DNA from: Polyodon spathula
Taxonomy: Eukaryota > Chordata > Actinopteri > Acipenseriformes > Polyodontidae
Length of the DNA stretch: 64,000 bases
Direction of reading: 5' to 3'
NCBI RefSeq assembly: GCF_017654505.1
Contig: NC_054541.1
Coordinates: 50,247,986 to 50,311,985, forward strand
The translations under genes and the position numbers were made by a program. Shown piece by piece: positions 1-11,216 of the stretch. A model generated the notes under the pieces. It searched no databases. It was given only the letters and a program-made list of their open reading frames with translations, and was not told the origin of the DNA. Position 1 is the stretch's first letter. Each line of letters begins with the position of its first letter.

Positions 1-638
1 GCGACTTCAACGGACGCTGACCAGCACAGCGAACCGGTTCTCAGTGTCCCATTTCTAAAAGCACTGTTGATCTCTGCCAAGGCTGGTAACAACATTTGAA
101 TAGCAAACGTAAGAAATAAATAACATTGGCGATGCATGCAAGCTTGCCATTCTCAGCATCCCTCTGCAAGAACAAGTCTGAAAAGGAAGACATTCCTCCA
201 AGGATAAAGCATGGTGCAGTGTAGCATGTGTGAATAAGACAAGTGCTCTGAAACCATTGCTTTGTACCCAACGCTACAGACAGCAAGTCATGACAGGGTC
301 CGTAAGCACTCCGCTGCTTCTAATTACAATGCATTTTATAACATTATTCTTTATTATGACAGTTGTACAGTCCCTGTTCCTACTTAATCTCAAAGCTTCC
401 TTGAACAGGAGACCCAGTTTCAAGTCTATCCTGTTTCAAAGAAGTAATAAATAAAACAAAATTGGCGCAAATACCCTTACCCCCCCCCCCCCCACCTCCT
501 CACTCCACCCCCTCAAAAAAAGAAAGAAGAAAAGTACTTTATCAAGATTCCCAAACGTTACAATGCCTTTTCTTTCCCTGGCGCACAATCAGACTGCAGA
601 TTTAGCATTTTATAGCAGTAATAAATATCGTCTCTTAC
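1..638 (-). other. possible 3' untranslated region of the candidate minus-strand gene
   Basis: No coding sequence is recognised here. On the minus strand it follows the TAG that closes candidate exon 6 (639-641). An AATAAA hexamer lies at 350-355 on the minus strand, about 290 nt past that stop, which would suit a short 3' UTR. A run of about 14 C residues sits near 480-493. The 3' UTR reading is an inference that depends on the exon model. Confidence 0.25.
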
Positions 639-715
639 CTAAAGACTTGACAGGGGAAAGATCTTCGCTGTCCTCCAGCTCTCATGAAGAGCCTGCCCCT
701 CCCTCTCCCTTTGCT
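639..715 (-). CDS. candidate exon 6 (possibly terminal), unknown gene
   Basis: On the minus strand this 77-bp block follows a ...GGTTTCAG acceptor-like site. It is open in the frame needing two leading bases, giving 24 codons rich in Arg, Glu and Ser, then TAG. That phase fits candidate exon 5, which leaves one base. The TAG is immediately followed by GTAAGAG, which itself looks like a splice donor. The block could therefore be the last coding exon, or an internal exon read in another frame. The acceptor's pyrimidine tract is weak. I do not recognise the product. This is the weakest member of the exon chain. Confidence 0.22.
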
Positions 716-1207
716 CTGAAACCATGGAGATGAGTTCTGCTATGTGAATCATGTGAGTCTCCAGCAGGGCTCTGACACTGATCTGTCTGAATAGACTGCT
801 CCAGCACAGCGGGGAGCAGAACGAGGGGGGTTGGGGGGGGGTTGGTAAAGGTAGCCCTGCTGAGAATCATAGGGCCCAGGCCCCAGTCCAGCGAGCGTGG
901 GACTGGTCACACAACAGCACTATGAAGGAGGTTACGATCTGAATTCCACCCGTGTTTGAGGTGGGGAGGGAGGGAGTGCCTTCTCACTGAAAAGGCAGAA
1001 TTCACTCATAAACACATTCTCTCACACACACTCTCATCACACTCTTCGGATTCCTTTAGCCTGCCAGGCACACAGAGCTGAATACAGGTACCTATTGTTC
1101 CAGAGCCAGTGAGGCAGCCAGCCACTCACAGGCTGACCGGCCACAGATAACCACGAGACACTCCATCCGCTTAACCCCTCCTGCTCCACAGATCCAGCTC
1201 TTTAGTG
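716..1207. other. unannotated, no feature recognised
   Basis: Ordinary non-coding sequence between the candidate last exon and the first minisatellite. It contains a short G-rich run near 827-842 and CACA-rich sequence near 1013-1045. I see no gene, RNA or transposon end. Confidence 0.5.
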
Positions 1208-4200
1208 CTGGGAGGGAGGCAGTGCTGAGGGATTGGGAGGGAGGCAGTGTGGTGTAGTGGTTACGGAGTGTGGTGTAGACTGGGAGGGGCTGGGAGTGAG
1301 GTGTGGTGGTTAGATCTGAGGGATTGGGAGGGAGGCAGTGTGGTGTAGTGGTTAGATCTGAGGGATTGGGAGGGAGGCAGTGTGGTGTAGTGGTTAGATC
1401 TGAGGGATTGGGAGGGAGGCAGTGTGGTGTAGTGGTTAGAGCTGAGGGACTGGGTGATTTCTAGATGTGGAGGTCTAGGTGGTGTAGTGTTCCTCCGGTT
1501 CAGGGAGGGGGGCCAATGTTGTGGTTATATGGTTAGGGACAGGGGAGGGGGCAGTGTGCAGTGGTTCTGGGACGGAGTGGGGGATATCCAGTTGGTTAGG
1601 GGACAGGGAGGGAGGCAGTGTGGTGCAGTGGTTAGGGGACATGGAGCGTCTGGGGGGGCAGTGTGTGTGTGTAGTGGTTAGAGGGACAGGGACACCTCAC
1701 CAGTCCCCTGTAGTGGTTTGGGGACAGGGACCGGCCTGCAGTGTGTGTAGTGGTTTAGGGACGCGGTCGTGTCCCGGCAGTGTCCCTGTAGTGGTTAGGG
1801 GGACAGGAGGGAGGCATCGTGGTGTCTCTTAGGTACACCACAGTGGGGACAGGCAGGAGGCAGTGTCCCATAGTGTAGTGGTTAGGGGACAGGGAGGGGG
1901 GCAGTGTGGTGTAGTGGTTAGGGGACAGGGAGGGAGGCAGTGTGGTGTAGTGGTTAGGGGACAGGGAGGGAGGCAGTGTGGTGTAGTGGTTAGGGGACAG
2001 GGAGGGCCCCTGCAGTGTGGTGTAGTGGTTAGGTGACATTAGGATCAACTCCGGAGGCAGTGTGTGTGTAGTTGTCCGTGTTAGGGGGACAGGGAGGGAG
2101 GCACCAATAGTGGTTAGGGACCGTGACCGAGGCAGTGTGTGGGTGGTTAATCCCTTTGGAGGGGGGCAGTGTGGTGTAGTGGTTAGGGGACAGGGAGGGA
2201 GGCAGTGTGGTGTAGTGGTTAGGGGATTATGTAGTACTGTGGGTAGTGTACCCAGGGAGGGGGGCAGTGTGGTGTCAGTTGTTAGGGGTAGTCAGGGAGT
2301 CACCACAGGCAGTGTGTGTGTGTCCCTTTAGGGGACAGGGAGGGAGGCAGTGTGGTGTAGTGGTTAGGGACCGGGAGGGAGGCATTGTGTGGTGTAGTGG
2401 TTAGGGGTAGAGGGAGGGAGGCAGTGTGGTGTAGTGGTTAGGGGACAGGGAGGGGGCCGTGTGGTGTAGTGGTTAGGGGACAGGGAGGGAGCAGTGTGGT
2501 GTAGGGGGACATGGAGGTGGTTAGGGGACAGGGAGGGAGGCAGTGTGGTGTAGTGTTGTTAGGGGACAGGATGGGAGGCAGTGTGGTGTCTCCTGGTTAG
2601 GGGACAGGGAGGGGGGCAGTGTGGTGTAGTGGTTAGGGGACAGGGAGGGAGGCAGTGTGGTGTAGTGGTTAGGGGACAGGGGGGGGGCAGTGTGGTGTAG
2701 TGGTTAGGGGACAGGGAGGGAGGCAGTGTGGTGTAGTGGTTAGGGGACAGGGAGGGAGGCAGTGTGGTGTAGTGGTTAGGGGACAGGGAGGGGGGCAGTG
2801 TGGTGTAGTGGTTAGGGGACAGGGAGGGAGGCAGTGTGGTGTAGTGGTTAGGGGACAGGGAGGGAGGCAGTGTGGTCAGTGGGGGGGGGGACAGGGAGTG
2901 GGCAGCAGTGTGTGTGTTGTGGTTAATCCCCTGGGAGGGGGGCGGTCATGGTGCAGTGTGGTTAGGGTCCCACAGGGAGGGAGGCAGTGTGGTGTAGTGG
3001 TTAGGGGTGCCAGGGAGGTCAGGCAGTGTGTGTAGTGGTTAGGGACAGGGAGGGAGGCAGTGTGGTGTAGTGGTTATGGGACAGGGAGGGGGTGTGTGGG
3101 TGTAGTGGTTTAGACAGGAGGGAGGGAGGGAGGCAGTGTGGTGTAGTGGTTAGGGGACAGGGAGGGAGGCAGTGTGGTGTAGTGGTTAGGGGACAGGGAG
3201 GGAGGCAGTGTGGTGTAGTGGTTAGGGGACAGGGAGGGAGGCAGTGTGGTGTAGTGGTTAGGGGACAGGGAGGGAGGCAGTGTGGTGTAGTGGTTAGGGG
3301 ACAGGGAGGGAGGCAGTGTGGTACAGGGAGGGGGGCAGTGTGGTGTAGTGCCCGCCCCCAGGACACCACATCAGTGTGGTGTAGGTTAGGAGGACAGGGA
3401 GGGGGCAGTGTGGTGTAGTGTTTAGGGGACGGGAGGGAGGGCAGTGTGGTGTAGTGGTTGGGGACAGGGAGGGGGTGGAGTCAATGTCACCAAGGCAGTG
3501 TGGTGTAGTGGTTCACACCAGGGAGGGAGGCAGTTGTGGTGTAGTGTGGTTACCGGACAGGGAGGGGGGCAATGTGGTGTAGTGGTTAGGTCACACCACA
3601 TCACCAATGAGTTGTGGTGTAGTGGTTAGGGGGGGGGGGGCAGTGTGGTGTAGTGGTTAGGGGACAGGGAGGGAGGCAGTGTGGTGTAGTGGTTAGAGCT
3701 GAGGGACTGGGAGGGAGGCAGTGTGGTGTAGTGGTTAGGGGACAGGGAGGGAGGCAGTGTGGTGTAGTGGTTAGAGTTCCCCCGTCACGGATCACACATG
3801 GCAGTGTGGTGTAGTGGTTCAGGGAGGGAGGCAGTGTGGTGTAGTGGTTAGAGGGACAGGGAGGGAGGCAGTGTGGTGTAGTGGTTAGGGGACAGGGAGG
3901 GAGGCAGTGTGGTGTAGTGGTTAGGGGACAGGGAGGGAGGCAGTGTGGTGTAGTGGTTAGGGGACAGGGAGGGAGGCAGTGTGGTGTAGTGGTTAGGGGA
4001 CAGGGAGGGAGGCAGTGTGGTGTAGTGGTTAGGGGACAGGGAGGGAGGCAGTGTGGTGTAGTGGAGCTGGGACAGGGAGGGAGGCAGTGTGGTGTAGTGG
4101 TGGGGGATTAGGGACAGGGAGGGGGGCAGTGTGGCCACAAACATGTGGTTAGTGGACAGGGAGGGAGGCAGTGTTGGGTGTAGGGTTCCGTTCACACCAC

Positions 4201-4577
4201 ACCAGTAATCCCAGTTGGGTGTAGTGGTTAGGGTACAGGGAGGGAGGCATGTGGTGTAGTGGTTGGTTAGGGGACAGGGAGGGATCCAGTGTGGTGTAAG
4301 TGGTTAGGGGGACATCACCAAGGGAGGGCAGTGTGTGGTGTTAGTGGTTCAGTGTGGGGGAGGGAGGGAGGCAGTGTGGTGGTGTAGGGGACAGTTAGGG
4401 GGAGTGTGGTGTAGGGAGGGAGGCAGTGGTGGTGTAGTGGTTAGGGGACAGGGAGGGAGGCAGTGTGGTGTAGTGGTTAGGGGACAGGGAGGGAGGCAGT
4501 GTGGTGTAGTGGTTAGGGGACAGGGAGGGAGGCAGTGTGGTGTAGTGGTTAGGGGACAGGGAGGGAGGCAGTGTTTG
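1208..4577 (+). repeat. 36-bp minisatellite derived from a tRNA-related SINE head
   Basis: About 90 tandem units of 36 bp, core GTGGTGTAGTGGTTAGGGGA followed by CAGGGAGGGAGGCA. The first units, and one near 3690, instead read GGTTAGAGCTGAGGGACTGG, which resembles the D-arm half of a tRNA. Each unit contains TGGTGTAGTGG, a full match to the Pol III A-box consensus TRGYNNARNNGG. No B-box (GGTTCGANTCC-like) is present in the unit. The array therefore looks like the 5' part of a tRNA-derived SINE amplified in tandem. Units are G-rich, with GGGG, GGG and GGG runs close together. Several patches (about 1680-2340, 2880-3130, 3340-3620, 4130-4440) are scrambled and include short reverse-complement pieces. 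Confidence 0.85.
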
Positions 4578-5487
4578 CAAACACAAGCCTCTCACTAAAC
4601 AGTATACGGGTGTGCATGATCTCACAGTACAAAGCATGGCTGTCTGAGACCTCTTTCCCCTCGTGACTCAGAGGTAATTAAAGCCTTTCTCTAGTACTGG
4701 TAACACAATCACTTTTGTTTCTAGTTCTTAAAGTTTCTAGTTTTCAGGCTGTGAGATACTGGACTGATTCCAAGTGCATTCTTCAATTTACTGAGAGCTG
4801 CTTTGGGAATGTATTGTCAGCACAGGTGGCTTTTAAATAAGTTCAGTGGCATTATCATGGCATTCTCTCCGGGAAGAGAAATGAAAACAAGCCTATTACA
4901 GTGATTTGTGTTATTTAAAAGAAGACTACATTACAGTCAATAACAATGGTCTCACACCACAGACTGAGGAGCAGTGCGCAAACAGGCTTACATTTCCTGA
5001 ATCGCCAATTACAGTATACCAAGGTGATAACCGCAGCAGTGGCTTGCAAAGCTGAGAGAGTGTTTATACTAGCGAGGGAGGCTGCTGTCTGCAAGTACTG
5101 TACACTCAATGTGTCCTCTAGTTAGAGCTCGTACTGCAGGACAAGTGCTTTGGTCTTTGCTTTTTTAAGGTTCATTAACAGCTGTGTGCTGCTCCTGCTT
5201 GGAGTGTGACTTAAACCCATCACTGAAAGCAGCATTTGTGACCCTGTATGGTAAATCACAAGCTATCCTAATGGAAGTGATGAGCAGTGATGATTCCACT
5301 TGTCGTGACATGCTGAAATGTCTGGAAATCCCTGAGAGTATCTTCAGTTCAGACGTTAAACTAGAACAGCGTTTGTTGATCCAGAATTACCATCACTGCA
5401 CGGCAGCCCTGCATTCCTTCTCTGGAATGGGTTTTCATCAGCGTCCACACAGACACCGCCCCCAGTACAAGAATAACAGTACCCACC
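4578..5487. other. unannotated; contains a short unrecognised open frame
   Basis: No recognised feature. A plus-strand frame opens at 5184 and runs 135 codons, but its C-terminal third is the minisatellite that follows. The first 90 or so residues (for example SLKAAFVTLYGKSQAI) match no family I recognise. It may be a transposon scrap or chance. Confidence 0.3.
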
Positions 5488-5690
5488 TACTGTCTGCCAA
5501 CCAGCCGTGCCTACTCTCTGCCAACCAGCCGCGCCTACTATATGCCAGCCAGCCCCGCCTACTCTGCCAACCAGCCCTGCCTACTCTCTGACAACCAGCC
5601 CCGCCTACTCTGCCAGCCAGCACCGCCTACTCTCTGACAACCAGCCCCGCCTACTCTGCCAGCCAGCACCGCCTACTCTCTGGAACTGCG
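5488..5690 (+). repeat. short CA/CT-rich minisatellite
   Basis: About eight imperfect units built around CCAACCAGCCCCGCCTACTC, alternating between roughly 20-bp and 26-bp forms depending on whether CTCTG is present. It lies immediately upstream of the piggyBac-like element. Confidence 0.8.
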
Positions 5691-5713
5691 CTTCCATCAC
5701 CTCAACATTTTAA

Positions 5714-6870
5714 CCCTAGAACTGCCATGCAGGTCAGTGTGGCTCATTTTGCAGTTAAAATGTTAATTACTCTTCTGTTGTAAATCGCATGTGTGTATGT
5801 CTGTTTTTGGCTTTTTACTAAATATATGAGTTGAATATCCTGACAGCATTTGATAGCCAGAATTCCAAAAGTTATAAACAGTTCTACACAGAACCGTCCC
5901 GTGGGTCAATATGACCCTTGCATTACAATACATGTCTTTTTTTTTTTTTTAATATAATGTAAGATATTCTGTTATTTTTGTAAATTCAGCAAACAAGACA
6001 TGCCCCTCCTCCTAGCACAGTTTTTTTTTGTTTTTTTTATTTCAAGCCTTTGTTTGTAGACTGACTACGAGACAGAGATTGCTATGATTGTGGATTTGTC
6101 AAGATGCCAACTCAGTGAAAGCCTAGTTGCTTATTTTTCAATGTGCCTGCCAGGATTTTTCAATCTTTCGTTTTGTTCCACAAATGCAACTGGGACTATA
6201 TCAGAAGGAAATATTTAATCTTGAAAGTAGTCATTTTAATTGGAATACAGCAAGCTGCACTCAGATGCATACAGCAAACAGAAATGACAACTTATGTGCC
6301 TAATAGGAAACACACTAAATATATTCTTTTTTTTATATTACTTTTAGAAAAAAAACATTTTGGTTTTACAGGTTTGTATGTACCAGTTTACACGTGTTTA
6401 CACAATAGTGTTCAGTGGAACTGCGTCTGTGTTTACAGCACAGCTCCTGGATGCAGGCACAGTCAGCTGGCAGAGGCGTACGCTCCTCCATAGAGTATAA
6501 TGCAGCCTTCATACCGGCAGTAGTGTTATATTTTCTTTTTTTGTTGTATTAGAAAGATTTCAGTTTTATATTTTTGTGTGTCCCCCTGTACACGTGTATA
6601 TGTACATATCCGTTTCTTTTGAAATGTGTATTTTATCATATTTTTTCACTGTTTGTAGTCATGCTGTATATGCGCTCATTTTTAAAATAAAGACTTTTAT
6701 GTTTAATTTTCCATTTAAATACGTTGTTTCCGCAATGCAAATGTTAGATATGATGTTGATGAATCTGATAGTATGTCTTTCATTTCCATAACGAAGCAGT
6801 TTAAAAATGTATGGGTCAAAGTGACCCATGTGGCGGTTCTAGGTAGTTTGAAAATCCAATGGTTCTAGTG
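5714..6870. mobile_element. piggyBac-like non-autonomous element (TTAA target)
   Basis: The left end reads TTAA then CCCTAGAACTGCCA (TTAA at 5710-5713). The right end, read inward on the minus strand, is TTAA then CACTAGAACC (TTAA at 6871-6874). A second, better copy of the inverted end (CCTAGAACCGCCA) lies about 35 bp inside the right boundary. Subterminal palindromic motifs of the GGGTCANNNTGACCC type occur near 5905 and 6815. The TTAA duplication with CCYT-type termini is the pattern of the piggyBac superfamily; Kolobok elements also use TTAA. The interior, about 1.16 kb and AT-rich, encodes no transposase that I can find, so this would be a MITE-like derivative. The exact right end is uncertain because of the extra 35 bp. 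Confidence 0.55.
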
Positions 6871-6874
6871 TTAA

Positions 6875-7402
6875 AGGAGTGCTAACCACAGTTTGAAATT
6901 CAATTTGAACAGCACTCAAAAAATACTCCTGCCCCCTTTCTTCTGTTTACAATGTTTTATTCATTTGCTTCTATTTTACATGACAGCTTGGAATTTGCAG
7001 GGACTTCAAAAACAAAACGCTACTGATGAAAAGTTACCGCTGCTTCCTGGTTCCTGATCACTTCCTGTGCTGAAGTTCAAACTCATTCCAATGGTCCAGC
7101 TGCAATCAGAGCATGTGACCTAAGGTTACCAAGATGCAGCAGTTTATTTAAAGCACTTCAAATATCCTGAAGTAAAGCAAAACATTGTTTTAAACAATTG
7201 AAAAAACTAAACGATTCTGAGTAAAATCAAAGGGGAACGAATACAACTTGTTCAATTGTAAGAAGGGCATTGTAAAGCCTTGGTCAGTATGCGACAATAC
7301 CGTTGCCCTCGAACCCAAACACCCAGAAACAGCAAAGAAATCTGCATTAAAACAAGAGTAAGTGAATGAATTGTGCTGTGATGTGAAGGAGTTAGTGCTT
7401 AC
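6875..7402. other. unannotated, no feature recognised
   Basis: Mildly AT-rich non-coding sequence between the piggyBac-like element and candidate exon 5. Nothing recognisable on either strand. Confidence 0.5.
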
Positions 7403-7513
7403 CTGGACATGTGCGCCTGTAGGGGGCTAGCCGCGAGAGACTGTGAGTGGAGATCCAGACAGCTAGGGTGGCCCTCGTGGCCTCATCGTGCACGGGGTGG
7501 TCTTCCTCAGGGT
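7403..7513 (-). CDS. candidate exon 5, unknown gene
   Basis: On the minus strand, an acceptor CACTCCTCCACAG precedes 111 bp that end in CCAG followed by a consensus donor GTAAGC. One frame stays open: two leading bases, 36 codons, one trailing base. The peptide contains EEDHPVHDEATRATLAVW and SLSRLAPYRR. The other two frames have stops. The entry phase matches candidate exon 4 and the exit phase matches candidate exon 6. I do not recognise the protein. What I see is good splice ends and a protein-like frame; that it is a real exon is inference. Confidence 0.42.
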
Positions 7514-8570
7514 CTGTGGAGGAGTGATGGTGCAGCGTTACTTCACACACTGGTGAAGGTGAGTCTATTTTAAAAGCATTTAACTGACTCCAGGAATAAC
7601 ACCATTTCTATTTTATAAACAGGAACTGTCTGTTGTTTGACTCACTGTCTATGCAGAATTGTGAAACCTGTCTGTGAAGGTAAAGCCCTGCAACTGCTTG
7701 TGCAAAGGAGATGGTTGCTCAGTGATTGGGCAGTGTGTCCGAGCAGGTTTCACACCCAGCCTCTGCCCTGTCACACTAAGTACACAGTGCCGTGCTGTTG
7801 AGGTGTGGTATTTAAATAACCGGACACCAGCAATCTCAAGTGACCAGACTCACAAAGTGTCATGAAGGAGGCCTGTGAGGCCTCATCCTGCACCAGCAGT
7901 CTGCTGATGAAAGCCCTGGTGAAGTCTGGAGACCCTCAAGCACATCTGCTCCATCAGGGGAGGCTGTGGACGCACCTGGCAGCACTTTCCCTTTGTTCTA
8001 ATCTTTTGTCAAGGAAAATTATTTAAATTACAGTTTTGAAAGTTTAATTCAGGCTTTTGAACAGCAAGAGCTGTGCGCAGATGAGTCATGTTTATTTACA
8101 CACACACCCCCACCCTTGTTAAACTAGAGAAGCAGAACACGACCTGGGTCTGACTGGGGCAACAACAACAAAAATCATAAACATCCACGCTCCAAAGTGA
8201 TACGCAGCAGACACAAGCAAACGCTTAGTAATGCGTAAAACTGGTGAAAATGTAAGCACCTGTGTTGGGATGAATGTGTTCTGCGTAGTTTATTTTCTTA
8301 AATAAATATTCAGATATTCTTTCCCTTTCAACTAGCTGAAAAATAATGTATAATTATCACCATAGTCTCTCTCTCAGTTGGATATGGTGTTGTGTGTGTG
8401 TGTTTGTGTGTGTGAGTTTGTGTGTTTTGTGTCTATTTTTAGCAGCTGCTGGACATTTTCACAATCCTTTAGCCCTGGAGGTACCCTGCCTTCCAATGTG
8501 TAGCTGGAGAAATCACAGTGTTCCATTATTACCATAGTCTACCTGCACTGAGACCCTACCTGAGTTGTGA
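7514..8570. other. unannotated, no feature recognised
   Basis: Non-coding. The segment 7866-7960 has a short GC-rich stretch with weak similarity to candidate exon 5 (GAGGCCTCATCCTGCACC against GTGGCCTCATCGTGCACG), but it has no convincing splice sites. A TG-rich stretch lies at 8385-8430. Confidence 0.4.
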
Positions 8571-10347
8571 GATAAGCCTCTAGGTGTATGAAGAGCTGTC
8601 TTCTGGGTGTATGAAGAGGTGTCCTCTGGGTGTATGAAGAGCTGTCCTCTGGGTGTATGAAGAGCTGTCCTCTGGGTGTATGAAGAGCTGTGAGGTAAGC
8701 CTCTGTGTGTATGAAGAGCTATCCTCTGGGAATATGAAGAGCTGTCCACTGGGTGTATGAAGAGCTGTGAGGTAAGCCTCTGGGTGTATGAAGATCTGTC
8801 CTCTGGGTATATGAAGAGCTGTTCACTGGGTATATGAAGAGCTGTCCTCTGGGTATATGAAGAGCTGTGAGGTAAGCCTCTGGGTGTATGAAGAGCTGTC
8901 CTCTGGGTGTATGAAGAGCTGTCCTCTGGGTGTATGAAGAGCTATCCTCTGGGTGTATGAAGAGCTGTGAGGTAAGCCTCTGGGTGTATGAAGAGGTGTC
9001 CTCTGGGTGTATGAAGAGCTGTCCTCTTGGTGTATGAAGAGATGTCCTCTGGGTGTATGAAGAGCTGTGAGGTAAGCCTCTGCATGTATGAAGAGCTGTC
9101 CTCTGGGAATATGAAGAGCTGTCCACTGGATGTATGAAGAGCTGTGAGGTAAGCCTCTGGGTGTATGAAGATCTGTCCTCTGGGTATATGAAGAGCTGTT
9201 CTCTGGGTATATGAAGAGCTGTCCTCTGGGTATATGAAGAGCTGTGAGGTAAGCCTCTGGGTGTATGAAGAGGTGTCCCCTGGGTGTATGAAGAGCTGTC
9301 CTCTGGGTGTATGAAGAGCTGTGAGGTAAGCCTCTCCGTGTATGAAGAGGTGTCCTCTGGGTATATGAAGAGCTGTCCTCTGGGTATATGAAGAGCTGTC
9401 CCCTGGGTGTATGAAGAGCTGTCCTCTTGGTGTATGAAGAGCTGTGAGGTAAGCCTCTGGGTGTATGAAGAGCTGTGAGGTAAGCCTCTGGGCGTATGAA
9501 GAGCTGTGAGGTAAGTCTCTGGGTGTATGAAGAGCTGTCCTCTTGGTGTATGAAGAGCTGTCCTCTGGGTATATGAAGAGCTGTGAGGTAAGCCTCTTGG
9601 TGTATGAAGAGCTGTGAGGTAAGCCTCTGGGCGTATGAAGAGCTGTGAGGTAAGCCTCTGGGTGTATGAAGAGCTGTCCTCTTGGTGTATGAAGAGCTAT
9701 CCTCTGGGTGTATGAAGAGCTGTGAGGTAAGCCTCTGGGTTTATGAAGAGCTGTGAGGTAAGCCTCTGGGTGTATGAAGAGCTGTCCTCTGTGTGTATGA
9801 AGAGCTGTCCCCTGGGTGTATGAAGAGCTATCCTCTTGGTGTATGAAGAGCTGTGAGGTAAGCCTCTGGGTGTATGAAGAGCTGTGAGGTAAGCCTCTGG
9901 GCGTATGAAGAGCTGTGAGGTAAGTCTCTGGGTGTATGAAGAGCTGTCCTCTTGGTGTATGAAGAGCTGTCCTCTGGGTATATGAAGAGCTGTGAGGTAA
10001 GCCTCTTGGTGTATGAAGAGCTGTGAGGTAAGCCTCTGGGCGTATGAAGAGCTGTGAGGTAAGCCTCTGGGTGTATGAAGAGCTGTCCTCTTGGTGTATG
10101 AAGAGCTATCCTCTGGGTGTATGAAGAGCTGTGAGGTAAGCCTCTGGGTTTATGAAGAGCTGTGAGGTAAGCCTCTGGGTGTATGAAGAGCTGTCCTCTG
10201 TGTGTATGAAGAGCTGTCCTCTGGGTGTATGAAGAGCTATCCTCTGGGTGTATGAAGAGCTGTGAGGTAAGCCTCTGGGTGTATGAAGAGCTGTGAGGTA
10301 AGCCTCTGGGTGTATGAAGAGCTGTGAGGTAAGCCTCTGGGTGTATG
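8571..10347 (+). repeat. 23/31-bp minisatellite carrying 5'-splice-site-like motifs
   Basis: Two related units are interspersed. A 23-bp unit contains GGGTGTATGAAGAGCTGTCC and a 31-bp unit contains AGCTGTGAGGTAAGCCTCTG. The second holds GAG|GTAAG, a near-perfect 5' splice-site consensus on the plus strand, repeated more than twenty times. A higher-order structure is visible: the block 9422-9810 recurs almost identically at about 9831-10219 (offset 409 bp), with a third partial copy after it. A second, more diverged copy pair has an offset of 377 bp (from about 8717 and 9094). Confidence 0.9.
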
Positions 10348-10643
10348 TCTCATGCATTAACTGATGGGGATGGACACATCAAACACATGCTCAGCTCGTA
10401 GCGAAGAGCACTTCTCCGTCAGTGTAATTTCATGGCTGCAGTGCTCGTTTTACCCATGAGATGGTTATGAATAAGAATTCCTCAAAATGTTTAAGTAATA
10501 TTCAGACATGAGAAATAAATGTTTGTCCCAGATCCCCTCATAAAAAAACAAAACATTATTTTACAATAAATCACAACTTTGACTACATGCAGCCAGCAAG
10601 CATTCACAACCAAGCAGAAACACACAGACACCTAAATACAAAC

Positions 10644-10662
10644 CAATAATAATAATAACAAC

Positions 10663-10726
<64 letters not shown>
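10644..10726. repeat. (AAT)n microsatellite
   Basis: A nearly pure trinucleotide run with one central TATA interruption. Confidence 0.95.
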
Positions 10727-10727
<1 letters not shown>

Positions 10728-11176
10728 TTATATAATTCTTGTATCTTCTTGCTTCCAGTGTGCTTGAACCCATACTCACTGCTTTGCTGTTTTAGAGCTC
10801 TTGAAAATCCTTTCAGAGGCTATCTTCAATATAACCGATCAGCACGGCACAGATGGAATGCTGTAATGTACGGTTCAATTATGAACCTTTATAAAGCCTT
10901 TATTCTGCTAGCATGTTATTGCAAAGATTTGTATAGTAGAGCGGAGAGGAAGACCAGGCTCTGTTAACAGTCAGAGCTCTCAAAGGGCTTGATTCAATAA
11001 CCAGTGTGATTCATTACTGAGGCACTATTGGCAGGCTATTATATTAATGAAGAGGATTGGACTCAACCTAAGTTCCTTCGTCATAAACCGGCGTGGTGTA
11101 TACACATTGTGCGTATAATATGAAGTTTCAATAGCTGAACAATACCTTTTAGTCTGAAATATACAGATATATAATC

Positions 11177-11216
11177 TATATATATATATATATATATAAT
11201 ATATATATATATATAT
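11177..11216. repeat. (TA)n microsatellite
   Basis: Two runs of TA dinucleotides separated by a single AAT. Confidence 0.9.

Noticed and set aside
1208..4577. Interstitial telomere repeat
   Set aside because: TTAGGGG occurs once per 36-bp unit rather than as (TTAGGG)n. The unit is better explained by a SINE head.
5184..5591. 135-codon plus-strand gene
   Set aside because: A third of it is minisatellite. The remainder matches no family I know and has no clear splice or start context.
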